A DNA stretch of 60,435 nt from an uncultured Mucilaginibacter sp. (GTDB lineage: Bacteria; Bacteroidota; Bacteroidia; Sphingobacteriales; Sphingobacteriaceae): NCBI GenBank assembly GCA_903915155.1, contig CAIWRU010000139.1, positions 1-60,435 of the forward strand, written 5' to 3'. Both the position numbers and the translations under genes were made by a program. The notes beneath the pieces are model-generated. The model was given only the letters and a program-made list of their open reading frames with translations. It had not been told where the DNA came from and made no database searches. Below are positions 38,398 to 46,710 of the stretch, piece by piece; positions within the stretch are counted from its first letter, which is position 1, and every line of letters begins with the position of its first letter.

Positions 38398-38712
38398 TTA
38401 ATCCAGGTAAAATAATTCGGTTAAAGGGTACACTACCGGCGACTTATCAGGATGTGTTTCCATCATGTCATCCATAAAGGCCCACCATTTTTGCATCACA
38501 TCCAGGGCCGGTAACGTACCTAAATTTTTTTTATCGGTTATTTTAAGGCTGGCAAATAATATGTTCGTTTCTTCATCCAGGTAAATGGAATAGTCGCGCA
38601 CGCCAGCCCTTTTTAACAGTTTAGCTAAATCGGGCCATATTTCGCTATGCCGCTTTTTGTATTCAGCGGCACAGCCGTCATATAGCTGCATTTTAAAGGC
38701 TACCCTGTGCAT
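38398..38712 (-). CDS. rhaM: L-rhamnose mutarotase
   Basis: 104 residues of the RhaM family. The sequence has HRVAFKMQLYDGCAAEYKKRHSEIWPDL in part, GVRDYSIYLDEETNILFA and the closing segment WWAFMDDMMETHPDKSP. It interconverts the alpha and beta anomers of L-rhamnose so the isomerase gets its preferred form. It lies 8 bases after the aldolase-dehydrogenase gene and 6 before rhaI. Confidence 0.95.
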   Translation of the reverse strand: MHRVAFKMQLYDGCAAEYKKRHSEIWPDLAKLLKRAGVRDYSIYLDEETNILFASLKITDKKNLGTLPALDVMQKWWAFMDDMMETHPDKSPVVYPLTELFYLD

Positions 38713-38720
38713 ATCATTAT

Positions 38721-40841
38721 TTACCTTACAAAGCCCGCGGCTACACCGCCATCTACGTTTATCACATTGCCTGTTGATTTACTTAACAGCCCACCTGTTA
38801 ATGCGAAACACGCGTTGGCAATATCAACCGGTAATATCACTTCGTTCAGTAATGTCCTTTTTGCATAATAAGCCGGAAGCTCCTCAACAGTTACACCGTA
38901 TGCTTTGGCGCGCCCCTCGGCCCAGCCGCCTGCCCATATGTTGCTGTCGCTGATAACTGCATCGGGGTTGATCACGTTTACACGTATTTTATCGGCACCC
39001 AATTCAGCAGCATTCAGCCTGCTTAGGTGCAGTTGGGCAGCTTTCGCACTCCCGTAGCCTGCATTATTTGGCCCGCTTACCAGCGCGTTCTTGCTTACGA
39101 TATTGATAACATCGCCACCGATGGCTTGTTTCTTCATTACGGCAACAGCTGCTTGTGTTACAAAGAACTGGCCTTTTACCAATACGTCATATAACAGGTC
39201 CCAGTCTTTTTCAGTATGGTCGGCAATGGTTTTAGAGATGGACAAACCCGCGTTATTAACGATCAGATCCACCCCACCGAAGGCCAATATGGCTGTGGCA
39301 ATTGCTTCCTGGATTTGTGCTTCGTTGGTAACATCAAGTATTGCAGTGGTGTAGGCGTCTTTTCCATATGCTTTTTTAAACTCCTCACCGGCACCTTCCA
39401 GGCGTTCGGCGTTCATGTCATTCAAAATAACTACAGCGCCTTCCTCAACAAACTTTTTGGCAATTGCTTTGCCTATGCCACCTGCACTGCCGGTAACTAA
39501 AGCTATCCTACCCGATAAAGCTTTAGGCTTTGGCATTCGGGATAGTTTTGCTTCTTCCAACAACCAGTATTCAATATCAAAAGCTTCCTGGCGAGGTAAT
39601 GAAGTATATTCAGATACAGCCTCGGCACCCTTCATTACATTAATGGCGTTTATGTAAAATTCAGCGGCTACTCTTGCTGTTTGTTTATCTTTTGCGAAGG
39701 TGAACATACCTACGCCGGGATATAATATAACTACTGGGTTTGCATCGCGAATTGCAGGGCTGTTGGGGTGTTTGCAAGTGTTGTAATAGTCGGTATACAT
39801 TTGGCGATAAGCCTCAAATGCAGGCAAAAGTTTGGCTTTTATTGCTTCAACATCCGTCAGATCATCACTTGCGCCGAGTACCAATACCAGCGGACTGATC
39901 TTGGTACGCAGGAAGTGGTCGGGGCAACTGGTACCCAGTGGAGCTAATCTTTCCAGATCATTTGAGTTGATATATTCCAACACACGGGCGTCATCGGTAA
40001 AATGGCCTATCATCTGTACTTTTGATGAGCAGAAACCACGTAATATTGGGGCTAATGCAACGGCTTGTTTTTTGCGGTCTGCATCGGCAAGGCTTTGTAA
40101 TTTTTGGCCGCCGAATACAGGGCCCTTTTTTCCATAGTTAGCTTCCAGGTATTCCGAGCATTTTTCAATTACTTCTAACGTATTGATATAGCTATCATAA
40201 GCTGTATCACCCCACGTAAACAAACCATGCGAACCCAACATTATGCCCCGAATATTAGGACTGTCATCCAAACAAGCCTTTAACTGCAAGCCAAGGTCGA
40301 AACCAGGACGCTGCCAATCTACCCAGCCTATGGTTCCGCCAAATAGTTCTTCGGTTATTTTTTTGCCGTCTTTTGCTGCCGCGATGGCAATTGCCGCATC
40401 GGGGTGCAGGTGGTCGATATGTTTGAATGGTAAGAAACCATGCAAAGGTGTATCTATCGATGGCGCTTTTGAATTCAGGTCGAATATGCTATGGTTAAAA
40501 AGTTCAACCATTTCATCCTCGAACTCGATGCCACGATAAACATTTTTCAGGCTGCGCAGCCTGTCGACATATAAAGCTGCCAAACCACTTTTCTTAAGGG
40601 TGGCAATATCGCCACCCGAGCCTTTTATCCACATTACTTCAACCTCTTTGCCGGTAAGCGGGTCTTTGTCCATCACTTTGCATGAGGTATTGCCGCCACC
40701 ATAATTGGTAAGGCGAAGATCGGCACCTAAAAGATTGGAACGGTATATTAACAAGGCTACTTCGTCACCGGCTAATTCAGCCGCTTTTGCATCGTCCCAT
40801 AAGTAACTTACGTACTTGAAATTTGTGGTTTTAACAGACAT
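38721..40841 (-). CDS. Bifunctional rhamnulose-1-phosphate aldolase/lactaldehyde dehydrogenase
   Basis: 706 residues joining two enzymes. Residues 1 to about 430 are a class II aldolase domain (NYGGGNTSCKV, DTPLHGFLPFKHIDHLHPDA, GIMLGSHGLFTWGD). From about 440 a short-chain dehydrogenase follows, with the nucleotide motif TGSAGGIGKA and the catalytic YGSAK. The pair would split rhamnulose-1-phosphate to DHAP and L-lactaldehyde and then oxidise the aldehyde to L-lactate. This fusion is typical of non-enterobacterial rhamnose operons. It is the first gene of the operon and has a proposed operator 105 bases upstream. Confidence 0.93.
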   Translation of the reverse strand: MSVKTTNFKYVSYLWDDAKAAELAGDEVALLIYRSNLLGADLRLTNYGGGNTSCKVMDKDPLTGKEVEVMWIKGSGGDIATLKKSGLAALYVDRLRSLKNVYRGIEFEDEMVELFNHSIFDLNSKAPSIDTPLHGFLPFKHIDHLHPDAAIAIAAAKDGKKITEELFGGTIGWVDWQRPGFDLGLQLKACLDDSPNIRGIMLGSHGLFTWGDTAYDSYINTLEVIEKCSEYLEANYGKKGPVFGGQKLQSLADADRKKQAVALAPILRGFCSSKVQMIGHFTDDARVLEYINSNDLERLAPLGTSCPDHFLRTKISPLVLVLGASDDLTDVEAIKAKLLPAFEAYRQMYTDYYNTCKHPNSPAIRDANPVVILYPGVGMFTFAKDKQTARVAAEFYINAINVMKGAEAVSEYTSLPRQEAFDIEYWLLEEAKLSRMPKPKALSGRIALVTGSAGGIGKAIAKKFVEEGAVVILNDMNAERLEGAGEEFKKAYGKDAYTTAILDVTNEAQIQEAIATAILAFGGVDLIVNNAGLSISKTIADHTEKDWDLLYDVLVKGQFFVTQAAVAVMKKQAIGGDVINIVSKNALVSGPNNAGYGSAKAAQLHLSRLNAAELGADKIRVNVINPDAVISDSNIWAGGWAEGRAKAYGVTVEELPAYYAKRTLLNEVILPVDIANACFALTGGLLSKSTGNVINVDGGVAAGFVR

Positions 40842-40919
40842 TATATTTGAAATTTTATTTTAGACATTTTTTTAAATCCGTAAGCGGTTCAATTGGTTTA
40901 CCCTTACTAATTCACACAG

Positions 40920-40965
40920 CAAATTTAAGCTACCCAAAGGTTTTAACTGTTATGGACTGTTATGT
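40920..40965 (-). promoter_or_regulatory. Promoter and proposed operator of the rhamnose catabolic operon
   Basis: Plus-strand CAAATTTA (40920-40927) gives a TAAATTTG minus-7 box on the minus strand. ACTGTTATGGACTGTTATG (40946-40964), a direct repeat of a nine-base unit at a 10-base period, covers the position where a minus-33 would be. There is no TTTG minus-33 at the normal spacing. Confidence 0.6.
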
Positions 40966-41019
40966 GAGAACCTTAACAAAGCTACTAATAAACCAATATC
41001 ACTACACTAAGACATTATC

Positions 41020-42102
41020 TTAAACTTTGATTGAATTACCATATCCTACTATCAGCACCGAAAGTATAATAGTAGCGATACCAACTATAACCGTAACCAA
41101 AGCCCCTCTGCTTACGCCTTTCCATTCTTTAAGCAATAGCCCCCACATGTTAGCCACCAGGATGATAAATGCCATGTGCAATATCCATGAACTGGCGCCA
41201 TTTCCTAAACGACTCTCGCCCATACCGTAAAAAAAGAACTGCAAAAACCAGGTAGTCCCGGCCAGCGCCGAGAACAGGTAATTTTTTAACAATGGCTTTT
41301 TAGCATCAGTATAATTACCGAACGTTTTGTTGCGGGCATTCAATATCATACACCAGATGAAATTAGTGGTTAGTCCACCCCAAAGAATTACCACATAGGT
41401 TACGTTGTTTTGGAACAGGAACTGGCCGCTATCGGGATGGATGGCTTTCCAGGCGGTATTTGCCACATTCGCCATGTCCTTACCGGCATCAATACCAAAT
41501 GCGAAGCAGGCGCTTAGTATGCCTGAAACTATGGCCACAAAAATGCCCAGGCCAAATTTGTATTCTGTGTTGTTAACGGCTACTTCTTTATCTACCGACA
41601 GTTCGCGTTCCTTCATTACACCTGCATAGCCACAAATAATAATGCCGATTACGCAAACCAGTATGCCCAGCAACACCATTTGGCCCCAATGACTGGTCAT
41701 TAACGTAGTGATAGTATCTTTGCCTTCCGAAGGGAAAAAATCATAATAAATGGATGGTATGAGTGCGCCGAATACCGAGCATAAACCCAGTATAATTGAA
41801 CTACCAAGCGCAACACCTAAATATCGTACACCCAAACCATAAGTAAGCCCGCCTATTCCCCAAAGCACACCAAAGAAATAAGTAAGCAGTAAAATGTGTC
41901 CGTTGGTTTGTTTTATAATATCGATAAAACCGGGAATGGTTAGCCAGGCTGCCAGTGGTGGCACAATAAGCCACGAAAAAATGCCGCCTACTATCCAAAA
42001 ACTCTCCCAGGCCCAGCCTTTTACTTTTTTATAAGGAATGTAAAAACTACCCGACGCAAACCCGCCGATAAAATGGAAAATGACCCCAAAAATTGCTTGC
42101 AT
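41020..42102 (-). CDS. rhaT: L-rhamnose/H+ symporter, RhaT family
   Basis: 360 residues with ten hydrophobic helices. RhaT-like segments: GGFASGSFYIPYKKVKGWAWESFW, then WGIGGLTYGLGVRYLGVALGSS and TWFLQFFFYGMGESRLG. It imports L-rhamnose with protons across the inner membrane. It is transcribed on its own from the promoter at 42135-42179 and lies just upstream of the catabolic operon. Confidence 0.93.
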   Translation of the reverse strand: MQAIFGVIFHFIGGFASGSFYIPYKKVKGWAWESFWIVGGIFSWLIVPPLAAWLTIPGFIDIIKQTNGHILLLTYFFGVLWGIGGLTYGLGVRYLGVALGSSIILGLCSVFGALIPSIYYDFFPSEGKDTITTLMTSHWGQMVLLGILVCVIGIIICGYAGVMKERELSVDKEVAVNNTEYKFGLGIFVAIVSGILSACFAFGIDAGKDMANVANTAWKAIHPDSGQFLFQNNVTYVVILWGGLTTNFIWCMILNARNKTFGNYTDAKKPLLKNYLFSALAGTTWFLQFFFYGMGESRLGNGASSWILHMAFIILVANMWGLLLKEWKGVSRGALVTVIVGIATIILSVLIVGYGNSIKV

Positions 42103-42134
42103 GAAAATATTAGGTTAATTGGTAAATAACATTG

Positions 42135-42179
42135 CTAAGCTAAATAACCGACTGCTGATAACTGTTATGTACTGTATGC
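42135..42179 (-). promoter_or_regulatory. Promoter and proposed operator of rhaT
   Basis: CTAAGCTA (42135-42142) is TAGCTTAG on the minus strand, a weak minus-7. ACTGTTATGTACTGTATGC (42161-42179) begins 19 bases beyond, the same spacing as at the catabolic operon. Confidence 0.55.
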
Positions 42180-42208
42180 TGTGTGGATGAGTTATTGCTG
42201 ACGTTACT

Positions 42209-43648
42209 TTAGCAAACCTGTATGGTTTGCATACCTAACAGGTTGCCCAGTTTTGTGATTTTTGAGGCGATATGCCCCTTCCCAATGGCGCAATGATGGG
42301 CAGGACCCTGCGCGTTCCAGCTTTCAACAAATTGCCTTGCCCCTAACGGAAATTTATAACGGCTATTGGTATTACCTATCTCCAATATAGGTCCGGGAAC
42401 GGATTCCGCTTGAGCAACAAGGAATATAAGTTTGCCATCGGCAGTTTCAACCAATGAAAGGAGGGTTACATCGCCATGCTTCACCGACATTTCGACCGAC
42501 AGCCCATTACCCACTTTACCATGGTAAACTTTTAGCGGTTTCACTTTTATTTTGCCTTCGGCGATGGCGGGATGGCAAGGACCATCATGCCCCATAAGTA
42601 CTACATCCTCATTAAAATCCATGGCGTAATATTCGGTAAAAGAACCACCTGCGCCAAAGCTGTCCATTATCTTCATCGCCTGTACATTCTTCACCTCATA
42701 CTCGCCTGCTACGGGAATATGATTTGCTGTTAACAATGATGTTCCTAAGATAACCGAACTCATTACATCGGCATTCATAGGGTTGCCTGTGCCTTTATGG
42801 TAATAGGCCAGTGAACAGAGGTCGTACTTTTCAACCAATTTATCAAGGGCAACTGCGGTTAGGGCTGCGCGGTGTATCTCTGCGACAGAACATTCATCCT
42901 GCACATCAAACGTGGTATAAAATTGTTTTATTTTTTCATCAACCTCCCGTTCTGAAACATCGTTACGCAGACCCGATAATTCATCAACTTCAACAATTTC
43001 CATATGTCCACCTAACACGGCGCAATGCAGGGTAAGGTTTGAGTAAATATCGAGCATGCCACCATAGTAGTTACCCATAAGGCCCAACCTGTTATAACTC
43101 ATAATATGGGCAACCTTTGCCGCTTCAACCCATTCTTCTATCTCATTCCAAACAATAGGGTCATTATTCAGCATACCTGTTACTTGATAAAACGGGATAT
43201 TGGATCGTTTGAAAACGCTGGCTATTTCCGGTACCGGGCAGGCCGAGCAGAATGCCAGCCATTCGCCTGTCATGGCGGTGCGGTTGTCCATGGCATTGAA
43301 AGTGGCATAGTCGATGGCGGCTTCGGGTGATAGGTTCAATACAATCACCGGTACTTTTGCTTTTCGCACAACAGGTAAAACTGTTGATGACAACGCGTAA
43401 GTAGACACGTAAAGAAATATTAAATCTACATCCGCTTTTCTAAATGCGGTCCCGGCATCAAAAGCTTTCTCGGCATTGTCAATCAAGCCAAGGTTTATGG
43501 TTTCGACACCCATACCTTCGATACGCTGATGAACAACGTTTAAATACCCCTTAAGACGTTCTTCCAACCCTTCGAATTGCGCCCAATAAGTTTCGAGCCC
43601 GATACCGAACAGGCCTATTTTAACATTGGTTTTATTTTGCTTTGCCAT
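42209..43648 (-). CDS. L-fucose/L-arabinose-isomerase-family protein
   Basis: 479 residues resembling the ketol-isomerase fold of the L-arabinose/L-fucose isomerase group (KIGLFGIGLETYWAQFEGLEERL, IFLYVSTYALSSTVLPV, MGNYYGGMLDIYSNLTLH, MDFNEDVVLMGHDGPCHPA, and the tail GPAHHCAIGKGHIA). The metal-binding Glu and His can be placed in these segments but not proven. It is seven bases after the GH106 rhamnosidase gene. Because a rhamnose isomerase is already present, its substrate is unclear: it may act on another deoxy-sugar or pentose released with rhamnose. Confidence 0.7.
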   Translation of the reverse strand: MAKQNKTNVKIGLFGIGLETYWAQFEGLEERLKGYLNVVHQRIEGMGVETINLGLIDNAEKAFDAGTAFRKADVDLIFLYVSTYALSSTVLPVVRKAKVPVIVLNLSPEAAIDYATFNAMDNRTAMTGEWLAFCSACPVPEIASVFKRSNIPFYQVTGMLNNDPIVWNEIEEWVEAAKVAHIMSYNRLGLMGNYYGGMLDIYSNLTLHCAVLGGHMEIVEVDELSGLRNDVSEREVDEKIKQFYTTFDVQDECSVAEIHRAALTAVALDKLVEKYDLCSLAYYHKGTGNPMNADVMSSVILGTSLLTANHIPVAGEYEVKNVQAMKIMDSFGAGGSFTEYYAMDFNEDVVLMGHDGPCHPAIAEGKIKVKPLKVYHGKVGNGLSVEMSVKHGDVTLLSLVETADGKLIFLVAQAESVPGPILEIGNTNSRYKFPLGARQFVESWNAQGPAHHCAIGKGHIASKITKLGNLLGMQTIQVC

Positions 43649-43655
43649 AATACGT

Positions 43656-46600
43656 TTAGAAAGAGCTTTGCTGCAATGTTACCGGCCCTACCAGCCCCGA
43701 TTTATACAACGGTGAATTTTGGTTATAAGGATGAAAGGTAGCAAATGTATACCTGCCCGACGGGCGCGGCAAACCTTTGGTTAACCATTCGGGCCATTGA
43801 CCATCTTTTATGCCGTCATCGGGTAGTTTTTCGTCGCCTATAAGCCTGTTCACCCATAGGTTGGCCACTTCAATTTCCAGGTGGTTTTGACCTTTAATCG
43901 CGTCGGTTACATCTACCCGCCATGGCGCTGTCCAGATTACGCCTAAATCCTTGCCGTTTAGTTTTACCCTTGCCAGGTCATTTATCTCGCCTAGGTCTAA
44001 ATATATCCGGCCGTTTTTATCGGCAGGTGTAAAGCTGAAATCCTTTTTATAGATCGCTATGCCGGAGTAATATTTAATACCATCTTCGGGGCTTTTGGTC
44101 CAATCGATCAGTCCATTAAACGTGGTGTTTTTGGGGCCGCCGAATTTTGGGTTGAATGATACCTGCCACGGGCCGCTTAGGGTTGAAAGTGTATTAAATA
44201 TTGGAAAATTCTGATGATTTCCGATTGTCTTTGCGGTATTGTTTTTATCGAAAACCACAAAATAACTTTGGTGCGCATCGAACTTCAATGGCACAGTAGT
44301 TTGACCGCCTTTTATAGAAAATTGGGTTAGTTTCCTTGTTTCTCCAGTGATGGGATCCCATATTTCGGGTGTACCTTTTGCACTGCGGAATACAGCGTTG
44401 GCCTGTTCGGGAGCACCAGTTGTGTTCGATACAAAATAAATATCCCAATTAGCTGAAGTTCGGTGTGTATAACGTACCGCATTATCCGACTTAAAGTCGA
44501 CTGGTACATTCATTGATTTTAAGATGGCGGCAGTAAGATCGTACTCAGGGTACAGGTCGTTTATCTGCCTGTCGAGCGCGCCGCCAAAAATCACCTTACC
44601 GGCTCCGTAGTGATGAACTGTTTGGTTTGCAGGGCTATCCATTGTTCCCCAAAGGATTTTTGCCATTTGCTGCACTTTGCTATCGCATAATGGATAGCCC
44701 GATAAACCCGGTGATTTAACCGGCGGCATGCCTACCACTGTGGCACCGGCTTTTACCAGAGACATTATTTTAGCTAATAATGCCGGCGTCATAGTTTTTA
44801 CGGCTGGTAATACTAATATGCGGTAAGTAGCACCGCTTGGGAAAACTATCGAGCCATTTTTAACCGTTGCTTTGTATAACTGCGAGGGTGGGCATCCGTC
44901 GAAATTATAACCCCGCCTGTCGGGTATGGTATCGTTACCTGTCATTGCTGAAGATGGTGGACGGAAAACATGCGGCGCGCCTTCGGGCGTAAGATAAAGC
45001 ACATCTGCTACTGTCCTACCCTGTTGCAATACATACTGGCAACGGCTTATATAATCGGTATAACCGCTTGCCATCGGCCACCAGGTTTGCCCGCGGTCCA
45101 TGTGAACGCCATAAGGTCCCATAGTCATACCGGGGCGGAGTGTATCATTCAATACCTGGTTTATAAAAGTGTGATATACAAACCTGTTGATACCTGTCGC
45201 GAATGCCCAATCGCCCTGGTCTTTCATCGAGCCGGGATATTGCCGCCAGCCTTCATCATTTTGAGCGGTAAAGGACTCGGCGGGCATTACGGCCTGCCCG
45301 TTAACATGTGCTATTGAGGTGGCCTCGATGCAACTGAAAGAAGAATTAAAGCCATAACCTTTGCTCCAAAACTCGCACATCGCCCAATCGGCAACAGATC
45401 CCAGTTCCATATCGGCTGATGGGTTCATATCATACGGTTCTATTGAAAGCTCCATCCCGTTCCTGTGCGCGTATTTTTTTACCTGCCCGGCATGGTATTC
45501 CAATATCAACTCATTTGAAGTTTGTCGCAAATCCCACAAAAAGCGTTCGCTGATCTCGGGGCTCCCTACAATATTACCTGCATATACCGGGTAAAAAGGC
45601 AGCGGATCATAGCCCCGCCTTTTAATAAACTCCTGCCGGAAACGGCCCGTCCAATTTTGGGCGCCCATTTCCCAGCTATCAATATGCAGGCGCTTAAGTC
45701 CGCCCTGCTTTTTGGTATCGGTACCGCCTATCTTTTTCAATAGTTTACCTACATAATCATTTAATTGGGCGTTCGCGGCTACGGTGTCGAACTTATCGCT
45801 TTCAAAGCCAAGACCAGTAACCGGAGCGGGACGGGTAATAGCCCCATTATTACGCCTTACAAACCGCATGATAGTCCATTTTCCGGGAAGTACATCCCAA
45901 TCAAGCGTGCCATCCGGCTGCATTTTATTGGTGAGATCGATTATGCTTTTTTTGTTGATAGCAGAACCTTTGGCTACATCATCATACTTTACTTTTGTTG
46001 GCAGATATTGCTTAGTACCTTCAACAGAAGAATATGGAGGGCGGTAATACAATGCCTTTTCGTCAACGTCGGCTATCTTGCTTTCAGCTGATGGTGTTGG
46101 ATAAGCCAATACGGCTACATCTTTATAATAAGCGAGCCATTGTTTTTTTAGTTCAGGTGTGAAAACACCTTCACCAAAATAGGGTTCGCGCGGCAGCGGA
46201 ACAGGCAGTTGTATTTTTTGCCTCGAACCGCCGGTTATGTTAACAGTTGATGAAACCAAATGCTGCATGGATTGATCCGGCTTTACCCAGGGGCCGCCGC
46301 TGCCAGCCCATCCGGGGCCGGTACCTAATGTTATTTCAATACCCAAGCGCTTGCTTTCGTTTACCGCATGTTTAAAAATATCCTGCCATTGCTCACTTAA
46401 AAAATCAACCGGACCAACAGGTATGCCTACATTAACTTCCAAAAATATCACGTTGCCTATCCCCGCTTTTTTCATCGACTCCAGGTCGGCAGTTATAGAT
46501 GCTTTGGTCATGTTGCCATCCATAAAATACCAATATACCCCGGGCCTTGCTGAATCGGGTGGGTGCAGGAAACCTGCTTTGATACCTTTAACATCCGCCG

Positions 46601-46676
46601 GCCGGTAATATTGAGCGTAGCTGCAACAACAGCCCATCATCATTAGCACGCTAATAAAACCTAATACCTTATTCAT
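43656..46676 (-). CDS. GH106-type alpha-L-rhamnosidase
   Basis: 1006 residues with a signal peptide (cleavage near AQYY). The family is recognised by GFLHPPDSARPGVYWYFMDGNM, GIGNVIFLEVNVG, LGTGPGWAGSGGPWVKP and IDSWEMGAQNW, with a C-terminal galactose-binding-like domain (IYLDLGEINDLARVKLNGKDLG). These enzymes remove L-rhamnose from rhamnogalacturonan. It follows the GH78 gene by 34 bases, so it shares that operon. Confidence 0.9.
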   Translation of the reverse strand: MNKVLGFISVLMMMGCCCSYAQYYRPADVKGIKAGFLHPPDSARPGVYWYFMDGNMTKASITADLESMKKAGIGNVIFLEVNVGIPVGPVDFLSEQWQDIFKHAVNESKRLGIEITLGTGPGWAGSGGPWVKPDQSMQHLVSSTVNITGGSRQKIQLPVPLPREPYFGEGVFTPELKKQWLAYYKDVAVLAYPTPSAESKIADVDEKALYYRPPYSSVEGTKQYLPTKVKYDDVAKGSAINKKSIIDLTNKMQPDGTLDWDVLPGKWTIMRFVRRNNGAITRPAPVTGLGFESDKFDTVAANAQLNDYVGKLLKKIGGTDTKKQGGLKRLHIDSWEMGAQNWTGRFRQEFIKRRGYDPLPFYPVYAGNIVGSPEISERFLWDLRQTSNELILEYHAGQVKKYAHRNGMELSIEPYDMNPSADMELGSVADWAMCEFWSKGYGFNSSFSCIEATSIAHVNGQAVMPAESFTAQNDEGWRQYPGSMKDQGDWAFATGINRFVYHTFINQVLNDTLRPGMTMGPYGVHMDRGQTWWPMASGYTDYISRCQYVLQQGRTVADVLYLTPEGAPHVFRPPSSAMTGNDTIPDRRGYNFDGCPPSQLYKATVKNGSIVFPSGATYRILVLPAVKTMTPALLAKIMSLVKAGATVVGMPPVKSPGLSGYPLCDSKVQQMAKILWGTMDSPANQTVHHYGAGKVIFGGALDRQINDLYPEYDLTAAILKSMNVPVDFKSDNAVRYTHRTSANWDIYFVSNTTGAPEQANAVFRSAKGTPEIWDPITGETRKLTQFSIKGGQTTVPLKFDAHQSYFVVFDKNNTAKTIGNHQNFPIFNTLSTLSGPWQVSFNPKFGGPKNTTFNGLIDWTKSPEDGIKYYSGIAIYKKDFSFTPADKNGRIYLDLGEINDLARVKLNGKDLGVIWTAPWRVDVTDAIKGQNHLEIEVANLWVNRLIGDEKLPDDGIKDGQWPEWLTKGLPRPSGRYTFATFHPYNQNSPLYKSGLVGPVTLQQSSF

Positions 46677-46710
46677 CTTTATACTATTAACAAAATGTAT
46701 TAGCCGCTAC

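Noticed and set aside
40946..40965. Tandem ACTGTTATG units considered as a CRISPR or satellite seed
   Set aside because: Only two units occur, and copies lie at other promoters, so a regulatory site is more likely.
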